Origin: JBGSTR01 sp963707135
Lineage (GTDB): Bacteria > Pseudomonadota > Gammaproteobacteria > Chromatiales > Chromatiaceae
Length of the DNA: 40,788 bases
Assembly (NCBI GenBank): GCA_963707135.1
Contig: CAVPOY010000035.1
Location: forward strand, 1 to 40,788
Direction: 5' to 3'
Positions 34,071-40,788 of this stretch are shown in pieces. The notes under the pieces are model-generated. The model did no database searches and was not told the DNA's origin. It was given only the letters and a program-made list of their open reading frames with translations. Within the stretch, counting starts at the first letter, position 1, and the number at the start of each line of letters is the position of its first letter. Position numbers and translations under genes: made by a program.

Positions 34071-35405
34071 ATGCCAACCTCTGACCCATCGGCCACACAG
34101 ATCATACAGGTTGCTTCGCGAGCCGATCGCAAGATCGCGTTCGAGTGCATCGAGCTCGAGGTCGTCTCCGGCCCGGATGCGGGGCTGCGCTCCAACCTTC
34201 CGCTGCCCACCGTCAAGATCGGCACCGCGCCCGATAACGATGTCGTCCTGACGGATCGCACGGTCTCGCGGCACCATGCGGAGATCAGGGTTACTCCGGA
34301 GGGCATCGTGGTCCGCGACCTGGGCTCGACCAACGGGACCTTCTACGACGACGTCCGCGTCGTCGAGGCGTTCGCGGAGCCGAACTCGCGCCTGTCCCTC
34401 GGCAAGTCCGGGATCCGGATCCAGCAACGGACCGAGGAACGGCCCTACCAAGTCAGCGAAGCGGACCGGATGGGCCGCCTGGTCGGGCGGACCGAGCCGA
34501 TGCGCGAGCTCTACGGCCTGCTCACCGCGGCCGCCCCAACGCCTATGACGGTCCTCGTCACCGGGGAATCGGGTTCCGGAAAGGAGCTGGTGGCGGCGAC
34601 TCTGCACGAGCTTTCGGGGCGCCGCGGTCCGCTGGTGGTCTTCGACGCATCGGTGACGGACCCGGAGATGGTTCGCAACGACCTCTTCGGCCACATCAAG
34701 GGGGCCTTCACCGGGGCAAGCGGGGCCCGCGAGGGCGCGTTCCGGCGCGCCAATGGGGGGACGCTGTTCATCGACGAGATCGGCGAGCTCCCGCTGGAGC
34801 TGCAGCCCCGGCTGCTTCGGGCGCTGGAGAACCGGGAGGTGGTGCCGGTCGGGTCCGATACGCCGGAGACGGTCGACGTGCGCGTGGTCGCCGCCACCCA
34901 TCGCAATCTGGAGTCCATGGTGCACGAGGGGACCTTCCGTTCCGACCTCTTCTACCGTTTGTCCGTTATCAGCGTCCGGGTTCCGCCGCTGCGCGAGATC
35001 AAGGACGATATTCCTCTGCTTGTTGCCCATTTCATCGACAAGCTCGGGCTCGAATGCCGCCTTGCCCCCGATGCGCTCGCCGCCCTCCAGCGGTACGACT
35101 GGCCGGGCAATGTCCGCGAGCTCAGAAACGTGCTGGAACGGGCCTCGGTGCTCTGCCGGGGCTTGGAGATCCGCCCGGAGCACCTGCGTCTGGCGGACGC
35201 GGACTCGGCCGATTCGGCCTCCAGCGCCGCCGCCGCCCCGCAACCGGTATCGGCGGCGACCTCGCCGACCCAGCTCAAGGCGCTCGAGCGGCAGATGATC
35301 AAGGAAGCGCTGGAACGCAACGGCAACAACAAGGCCGCGGTCGCCCGGGAGCTGGGCATCCCGCTTTCGACCCTGAAGCGGCGCATCGCGGACTTTCAGC
35401 TATGA
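34071..35405 (+). CDS. FHA-domain sigma54-dependent transcription activator
   Basis: From ATG 34071 (GGCAGG ribosome binding site close upstream) the protein has 444 residues. Order: FHA domain (about 35-110; VSRHHAEI and STNGTFYDD, with Thr replacing the usual Arg of the GR pair in KIGTAPDND); AAA+ domain (about 135-365) with Walker A TGESGSGKE, the sigma54-contact loop GAFTGA, Walker B LFIDEIGELP and VNVRELRN-type WPGNVRELRN; and a C-terminal Fis-type helix-turn-helix (KAAVARELGIPLSTLKRRI). It should remodel sigma54 RNA polymerase at T6SS promoters, with FHA sensing phosphorylation. It is comparable in role to VasH but has an FHA sensor. Divergent from the FHA-transglycosylase gene. Confidence 0.92.
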   Translation: MPTSDPSATQIIQVASRADRKIAFECIELEVVSGPDAGLRSNLPLPTVKIGTAPDNDVVLTDRTVSRHHAEIRVTPEGIVVRDLGSTNGTFYDDVRVVEAFAEPNSRLSLGKSGIRIQQRTEERPYQVSEADRMGRLVGRTEPMRELYGLLTAAAPTPMTVLVTGESGSGKELVAATLHELSGRRGPLVVFDASVTDPEMVRNDLFGHIKGAFTGASGAREGAFRRANGGTLFIDEIGELPLELQPRLLRALENREVVPVGSDTPETVDVRVVAATHRNLESMVHEGTFRSDLFYRLSVISVRVPPLREIKDDIPLLVAHFIDKLGLECRLAPDALAALQRYDWPGNVRELRNVLERASVLCRGLEIRPEHLRLADADSADSASSAAAAPQPVSAATSPTQLKALERQMIKEALERNGNNKAAVARELGIPLSTLKRRIADFQL

Positions 35406-36307
35406 ATCGCGGCGATCCCCTCAGGTCGCGCTTGAAATAGATCAGGTGGGTCGCCGAGCTCTGGATCCTCCTGCCCAGGCTGATGACGCCCTGACCACGG
35501 AGCACGATCTGCTCGAGATGAAGGAATTGCTCCGCGTCCTCGTCGATACGGACAAAGGTTCCGTTCGTGCTCTCGTCGTGGAGCACGAAGTTGGTCTGCT
35601 CGAATGCCAGCCGCGCGTGCGTGCGCGACGCGAACTCCGTCGGAATCCGGACCGTCGCCGCCCCCCCGCGCCCGAGCGTGACCCCGGGGCTCCGGGGCCC
35701 GAGACTGAGCTGCCGCTCCCGCCATCGCAGGCTCAGGCTCGCGTTCCCGCCCGGGCTCGGCGTGCCTGGTCGTCGCGATGGCAACCGCGGTGCACTCCTG
35801 CTCGACGCACAGGCTCTCGTAGAGCTGCCCGGATCGGACACCGCAGAAGGTCTCGTTGCCATCGACGCCCGCAACCCGAAACCGGATCTTCAGGGTTGGC
35901 GGTAGGGCCTCGACAAAACGGCGAGTCGCGTACAGGCCCTTTACGGGAACCTCGCGCACCCCCTCCAGCACCGCGAGTGCCCCGGGACTTTCGGCGCTGC
36001 CCGCTGGCAGCGCATCGAGCAGGAGCCTGACCTGAAGGTGCCTCGCACCGGCCGCGGCGTCAGGATCGCCCTGCTGGACGACGCAAGCCGCGTAGAACGC
36101 GTCATCGGCCCCGTCGAACGCCAGCAGCGCTGTCCCGGCGTCCCGGTGCAGGACCTTGCACGTACGCCCCTCGCTCAGCCTGCCGATCAGGTAATCGAGC
36201 TCCTCGGCGGCGCTTTCCCAGGGACCCGCCGCGGCGAGCCCGCCCGACGCCGATACCGGCCCCGCGACCTGTACCGCGAGTGCCGCAATGCCGTCTTGAT
36301 CGCTCAC
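35396..36307 (-). CDS. Degenerate nucleotidyl-cyclase-like domain plus FHA domain (frameshifted)
   Basis: The N-terminal ~165 residues from ATG 36307 resemble a class III cyclase fold (CKVLHRDAGTALLAFDGADD, and LYATRRFVEALPPTLKIRFR at its end), but the metal-binding aspartate of the first strand is missing (ALAVQVAGPVS), so catalysis is unlikely. After a linker with ESLCVEQECTAVAIATTRHA the frame breaks at about 35750, and an FHA domain continues in another frame: VTLGRGGAATVRI, SRTHARL, STNGTFVR. The 3' end is uncertain: one frame stops at 35396, the FHA frame runs on under the activator gene to 35299. It converges on the sigma54 activator gene. Cyclase ancestry is inference. Confidence 0.65.
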   Translation of the reverse strand: MSDQDGIAALAVQVAGPVSASGGLAAAGPWESAAEELDYLIGRLSEGRTCKVLHRDAGTALLAFDGADDAFYAACVVQQGDPDAAAGARHLQVRLLLDALPAGSAESPGALAVLEGVREVPVKGLYATRRFVEALPPTLKIRFRVAGVDGNETFCGVRSGQLYESLCVEQECTAVAIATTRHAEPGREREPEPAMAGAAAQSRAPEPRGHARARGGGDGPDSDGVRVAHARAAGIRADQLRAPRREHERNLCPYRRGRGAIPSSRADRAPWSGRHQPGQEDPELGDPPDLFQARPEGIAAIHS

Positions 36308-36516
36308 CGCAAAGTCCTCCGGATCGAGAAAATTCGAGCCACCGCCGATCTCCGCCCGACTCGGAAACGAACCGGCGAGGCCCCCGATCGGATCCCGAGC
36401 GCATCGGTCGGTAATTGCTATAGTGTAGACGGACCACGTCGCAGGAGCCCAGGGAAGGGCTTTCGCGCCGCGCCCGTCCGGTCAGTGGCGCGGCAACCAG
36501 GACCGGCCGTGCCATA

Positions 36517-38155
36517 ATGGCAGCGGTCGCCGCCTCGAGCCGCCTAGCGAGAATACGCCCTCGGATCGTGAAATCGAGCTACGACGAGCTGCCCTACCCG
36601 GCCATGGTGTTTCCCCAGAGCCACCCGAACCGGCTCGCCACCGTCGCCGCGCTACATGGGATGGACCCGGCCCCGCCGCCGCTCGAGGCCTGCCGAGTCC
36701 TCGAGCTCGGCTGCGCCACGGGCGGCAACCTGATCCCGATGGCCCTGGAGATGCCCGGCGCAAGCCTGCTCGGGATCGAGCTGAGCGCCACCCAGGCCGA
36801 GGCCGGGCAGGCCGCCATCGCATCGCTCGGCCTGACCAACGTGCGGATCGAGCAGGGCGACATCCTGTCGCTGCCCGACGACCTGGGCGAGTTCGACTAC
36901 ATCGTCGCCCACGGCGTCTATTCCTGGGTTCCGGGGCCGGTGCGCGACGCCCTGCTCGCGGCCTGCCGGCGCCACCTGGCGCCGAACGGTATCGCCTACC
37001 TGAGCTACAACACCAAGCCCGGCTGGCGACTCCAGGCCGCCGTGCGCGATCTGCTGCTGTTCCACGCCGGCGGCATCGAGGACGGCGAGCAACGAATCGC
37101 GCAGTCGATGGCCATGATCGACTTCATGTGCCGGTCCGTCCCGGACCTCATCAAGCCCTACCGGAGCCTGTTCGAGAGCCTGGCGCGCCGGCTCGACACG
37201 CCGGACGACCGCACGGCGAGGCTCTTCCACGACCTGATCGCCGAGGTCAACCACCCCGTCTACTTCGAGGAATTCGCCGCGCACGCGGCCGGGCACGGCC
37301 TGCGCTACCTCGCCGAGGCGGACGAGGCGCGGATGGGCACCGTGCGCCTGCCGCCGGACCTGCTCGAACGAATCGACGCGCTCGACGGGGATCCGCTGCG
37401 GCGCGAGCAGTACCTGGACTTCGTCTGTAACCGGTCGTTCCGACAGAGCCTGCTCTGTCATGCCGGGGTCCGGTCGAGCCTGGCGCCGGAACCGGCGAAC
37501 CTGGCGCGGCCTCTGGATCCGCGCCGACCTGCGCTGCGAGAGCGGCCGGGGTCGAGCTGGGCTCGGACGCGCCACTCGGCTTCACCGACCCGCGGGGCGT
37601 CGAGGGTACCACCCGCCATCCGCTGACCAAGGCCGCGCTGCTGTGCCTGAGCGAGTCCCGTCCCCGGCCCATCGAGCACGGCGCGCTGCACGCCCGCGCC
37701 CGGGCACGCCTGGACCCGGGTCTGCGGCTGGAGGATGCGCGCGTGGCTTCGCCGCGGACGCACGCGAGCTGGACGACAGCCTCCTGCGGCTCTATCGCGC
37801 CGGCAGTATCGAGCTGGAGACCACGCCGGCGGCGGCCGCGGAGGCGCCGGGTGCGCGGCCGCTGGCGAGTCCCTGGGCAAGGCACCGCGCCGCCGCCGGC
37901 CAGCCCATCACCAACCTCCGGCATCAGCCCATCGCGATGGAGCCGCTGGACCGGCAGCTGCTGATGCTGGCCGACGGGACCCGCGACCGCGCCGCGCTGC
38001 TCGACGGCCTGTTCGCGGCGGCGAGCGCGGACGCCATCGAGGTGCTCGCGGACGGCGAGCCGGTGACCGGCCCGGAGGAACGGCGCCGCGCGCTCGACGA
38101 GCAGCTGGAGGCAAAGCTCCAGGGCCTGGCCGACTTCGCGCTGCTGCTGCAATGA
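36517..38155 (+). CDS. SAM methyltransferase with regulatory domain (rickettsial PKMT-like), copy 1 (frameshifted)
   Basis: The class I methyltransferase domain carries YDELPYPAMVFPQSHPNRL, the SAM loop VLELGCATGGNLIPMAL, GDILSLP and FDYIVAHGVYSWVPG. A methyltransferase-regulatory domain follows (LFHDLIAEVNHPVYFEEFAA, EQYLDFVCNRSFRQSLLCH), then a C-terminal winged-helix region (PLASPWARHRAAAG, TNLRHQPI). The same order occurs in rickettsial protein-lysine methyltransferases acting on OmpB. Start: ATG 36517 or GTG 36568, the latter matching copy 2 better. Three frame switches at about 37510, 37548 and 37742 are inferred by comparison with copy 2. The stop overlaps the next ATG (ATGA). Confidence 0.75.
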
Positions 38156-40788
38156 CGATGAGCATCCTGCACGCCGTTCTGCATAGGGTCGGCGCCCCGA
38201 CACCGGCCACCCGGGCGATCGAGGCCGCACTCGGGACCACGCGCATGAGCCTGTGGGCGCCTGACGCCCGGCTGCGCCCGACCGCCCTGATCGAGACCTT
38301 GCGTGGGGTGCCGGTCGCCGAACGCCCGCGTCTGTGGCTGACGGCGGGCGTCTCGTCCGGCGACTCGGACCTGCTCGGCCCGGAGGTCAGCGATGCACTC
38401 AACATTCCCTTCGTGCTGCTGGAACCGGACCCTACCCCGGCGCCGACCCCGGCATTCTCCCGAACCCTCGCCGCCGCGGCCCTGACGGTGTGCATCGGCA
38501 GCCCAGCGGCTCGGGCGTTGGGACCGTTGCTCAGCGCCGATCAAAGGCTGTTGGCGCTTCCACCCTTCCTCGACGCCGGCCCGCTGCTCGCCATGGCCCA
38601 CCTGCGCCCCCAGCATCGCGCCGCGGTCGCGTCACACCTGCGGCTCCCGCCGGCCGGTACCTGGCTGCTCACCGACCTGCCGATGACGCCCGGAGAGGCC
38701 CTGGACGGGTACCGGATGCTGGGGCTCGCGCTGTCGCGCATGGTGCTGCCCGACTGGACCCTGCTGGTGGCCGGTGACGGACCCGCCGGCGCGCAGGTCG
38801 AGGCTGCCGTCCGGAACGTAGGAGCGGCCCGCCTGCGGATCTGGCCCTGCCCCACGCCGGAGGATCGCATGGCGCTGTTCGCCGCGAGCGATCTGTATCT
38901 CTGGCCGTCCGGCTCCGGTGACGGCGCGGACTCTCTGCTGCGCGCCCAGGGGCTCGGGATGCCGGTGATCGCCTGCCGGTCGGAGGCCACAAGTGATCGC
39001 GTCCAGCAGGGTGTCACCGGGCGGCTCACCGGGCCCGGCAACGCCGCGGATTTCGGCAATGCGCTGAGCTTTCTGCTCCGTTACCCGGACTTTCGCGCCA
39101 GCTACGGTAAGCAGGCCCGCGACAACGTGCTCTCGCGCCACGACATCCACGCGATCGGCGCTGAGATCCACCGGGCGCTGGTGACAATAGCGGCGCAAGG
39201 CCCCGGGGGTCGAGCCGTGACAGCGCCCAAGAAGCCGTTCAGCTACGACGAGGTGCCCTACCGCAGCGTCGCGTTCGCCCAGACCCACCCAAACCGCCTC
39301 GCGACGCTGGGCACGCTGCTGGGGATGCGCCCCGCACCCGCTGCAGTCGCCGACTGCCGGGTGCTGGAGCTCGGATGCGGCCGGGGGGAGAACCTGATCC
39401 CGTTGGCGCTGGAGCTGCCCGGTGCTGAGTTGGTCGGCATCGACCTCTCCGAGCGCCAGATCCGCGACGGACGCGCGGCAGCCGACGCCTTGGGGGCGGA
39501 CAACCTCACCCTGGAGCACGGCGACATCATGGCGCTGGGCGAGGGACTGGGAGACTTCGACTACATCATCGCCCACGGTGTCTACTCCTGGGTTCCAGCG
39601 GCAGTGCGCGACCGGCTGCTCGCGCTCGGTGCGCGGCACCTGCGCCCGCACGGCATCGCCTTCGTGAGCTACAACTGCTACCCCGGCTGGCACATGAACG
39701 GAGTCGTACGCGACGCGATGCTGTTCCACACCCGGGGCGACGGGGACGCCCGCGAGCGACTGCGGGAATCCCAGCGCGTGCTCGATCTGCTCTGCGACGG
39801 CATCCCGGACGAGCTGGCCCATTACCGCGCCATTTTCCGCCGCGTACAGGCCCAGCTCCGCGAGCCCAATACGCCTGTCGAATGGCTCTACCACGAGTTC
39901 CTGGAGGATGTGAACGAGCCCGTCTATTTTAGGGAATTCGTACAGCACGCAGCTCGGCACGGTCTCCAGTTCCTCTCCGAGGCCAACCTCTGGGAGATGA
40001 ACAGCGAACGCTTGCCGGAGCACGCCGTAAGGGTCCTCGCGCAGCTCGGTGACGACCTTGTCCGCCGGGAGCAGTATCTCGATTTCATCAACAACCGCAC
40101 CTTCCGCCAGACCCTGCTCTGCCACCAGGATGCGGCCCTGGACCGAAACCTGGACCCCGGCCGAATCGCGCCGCTGCACGCGGCATCGAATCTGAAGTGC
40201 TTGGATCCCGAGTCGGACATCCGCGCAAAGGCGCCCTTCAGGTTCGTCAACCGCGAACGAGGCGTGACGGGCGCGACCGACCATCCGCTGACAAAGGTGG
40301 CCCTGTTGTGCCTGACCGAAACCTGGCCGGCCACCCACGCGATCCCGGGGCTGGTCGAGCGAGCCCACGAGCGACTGGGGCATGCGGCTGCGAGCGAGCG
40401 ACCCGCTCCGGCCGATGTCCGAGAATTGACGGAGAACCTGCTGTCCCTCTTCGCCGCCGGTGCCGTCGAGCTGCACCTGCAACCGCCGCGCTTTGCCGAG
40501 CGCGGCGGCGAAAGACCCCTGGCCAGTCCCTGGGCCCGCTATCAGCTCGGCGCGGGCGGCGTGGTCACCAACCTGCGCCACCACGGCATCGACCTGCCAC
40601 CGCTGATGCGCCGACTGCTGCCGCTGCTGGACGGCACCCGTACCCGCGCGAATCTGGTCGACGCCCTGCTCGCCATCCTGGTTGACAGCGATGACCTGCT
40701 GGTCGACAAGGGGATGGCGATCGACCGGCCCGACGCCAGGCGGGCGGCACTGGAGGCCGCCATCGAGCCCAGCCTGGAGCGGCTTGCT
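38152..40788 (+). CDS. Glycosyltransferase-PKMT-like methyltransferase fusion, partial at right edge
   Basis: One frame is open from ATG 38152 to the window end (879 codons, no stop). Residues 1 to about 345 look like a GT4-type glycosyltransferase: WLLTDLPMTPGEALDGYRML, LLVAGDGPAGAQVE, and the donor-site region LWPSGSGDGADSLLRAQGLG then MPVIACRSEA. The usual EX7E glutamates are not conserved (Asp/Arg). From about residue 356 a full methyltransferase, paralogous to copy 1, follows: SYDEVPYRSVAFAQTHPNRL, VLELGCGRGENLIPLAL, FDYIIAHGVYSWVPA, EQYLDFINNRTFRQTLLCHQ and RPLASPWARYQLGAGG. GTG 39217 could start a separate methyltransferase, with the glycosyltransferase stop hidden by an indel. The ATG overlaps the upstream stop. 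Confidence 0.75.
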   Translation, partial: MTMSILHAVLHRVGAPTPATRAIEAALGTTRMSLWAPDARLRPTALIETLRGVPVAERPRLWLTAGVSSGDSDLLGPEVSDALNIPFVLLEPDPTPAPTPAFSRTLAAAALTVCIGSPAARALGPLLSADQRLLALPPFLDAGPLLAMAHLRPQHRAAVASHLRLPPAGTWLLTDLPMTPGEALDGYRMLGLALSRMVLPDWTLLVAGDGPAGAQVEAAVRNVGAARLRIWPCPTPEDRMALFAASDLYLWPSGSGDGADSLLRAQGLGMPVIACRSEATSDRVQQGVTGRLTGPGNAADFGNALSFLLRYPDFRASYGKQARDNVLSRHDIHAIGAEIHRALVTIAAQGPGGRAVTAPKKPFSYDEVPYRSVAFAQTHPNRLATLGTLLGMRPAPAAVADCRVLELGCGRGENLIPLALELPGAELVGIDLSERQIRDGRAAADALGADNLTLEHGDIMALGEGLGDFDYIIAHGVYSWVPAAVRDRLLALGARHLRPHGIAFVSYNCYPGWHMNGVVRDAMLFHTRGDGDARERLRESQRVLDLLCDGIPDELAHYRAIFRRVQAQLREPNTPVEWLYHEFLEDVNEPVYFREFVQHAARHGLQFLSEANLWEMNSERLPEHAVRVLAQLGDDLVRREQYLDFINNRTFRQTLLCHQDAALDRNLDPGRIAPLHAASNLKCLDPESDIRAKAPFRFVNRERGVTGATDHPLTKVALLCLTETWPATHAIPGLVERAHERLGHAAASERPAPADVRELTENLLSLFAAGAVELHLQPPRFAERGGERPLASPWARYQLGAGGVVTNLRHHGIDLPPLMRRLLPLLDGTRTRANLVDALLAILVDSDDLLVDKGMAIDRPDARRAALEAAIEPSLERLA

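Noticed and set aside
19730..36307. The whole island as a phage-tail-like or contractile injection system, or a mobile element
   Set aside because: TssJ, TssK, TssL and TssM are all specific to T6SS. No integrase, transposase, tRNA target or flanking repeats were seen.
38632..40584. 650-codon open frame on the minus strand
   Set aside because: It is antisense to the glycosyltransferase-methyltransferase frame, whose translation shows SAM-binding and regulatory-domain motifs.

Overview
The window is about 40.8 kb of GC-rich DNA from what looks like a sulfur-oxidising gammaproteobacterium, possibly of the Chromatiales (purple sulfur bacterium) type. The clues are a Gly/Tyr-rich sulfur globule protein at about 7.0-7.5 kb, gammaproteobacterial families (DUF2782, DUF2244, DUF2909, DUF2189), a monofunctional RelA, and a caa3-type cytochrome oxidase operon in the usual proteobacterial order. 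Genus and species cannot be read from the sequence.

Layout. (1) 1-7.5 kb is housekeeping and accessory: the end of a YbbP-like ABC permease, a DUF2782 protein, an orphan AapJ-like binding protein, a DUF1015 protein, relA, a sulfotransferase, and the sulfur globule protein with its own terminator. About 0.7 kb without a convincing gene follows. (2) 8.2-19.3 kb is the respiratory region. Minus strand, in transcription order: DUF2244, coxB (with a fused cytochrome c domain), coxA, a 47-residue assembly protein, ctaG, coxC, surf1, a CxxxC thioredoxin-fold protein, ctaB, sco1, a DUF2189 membrane protein and a small membrane protein. DUF2909 and a divergent oxidase subunit I homologue lie on the plus strand. 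The heme A synthase gene (ctaA) is not in the cluster. (3) 19.7-36.3 kb is a type VI secretion (T6SS) membrane-complex and signalling island: TagH, TssJ, TssK, TssL, TssM, TagF and the PP2C phosphatase PppA, plus a TIR-FHA fusion, a Cys-rich protein, a hemerythrin, an FHA-transmembrane-transglycosylase, an FHA-sigma54 activator and a degenerate cyclase-FHA protein. Five different proteins carry FHA (phosphothreonine-reading) domains. No kinase, sheath, tube, spike or ClpV gene is present. (4) 36.5-40.8 kb holds two paralogous SAM methyltransferases of the type with a regulatory domain (rickettsial PKMT-like); the second is in frame with a glycosyltransferase domain and runs off the right edge.

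How the parts fit. The cox block should make and metallate a caa3-type oxidase: Sco1, CtaG, Surf1 and the small proteins assemble it and CtaB makes heme O. The T6SS block looks like a trans-envelope complex under threonine-phosphorylation control, with FHA domains coupling the signal to several outputs: peptidoglycan cleavage, transcription, a TIR domain with the conserved glutamate, and the TagH scaffold.

Caution. At least a dozen genes are broken by single-base shifts, mostly in short C/G runs, while both halves of each protein remain conserved. This pattern is better explained by sequencing or assembly errors than by real gene decay, so 'frameshifted' below does not mean 'dead'.
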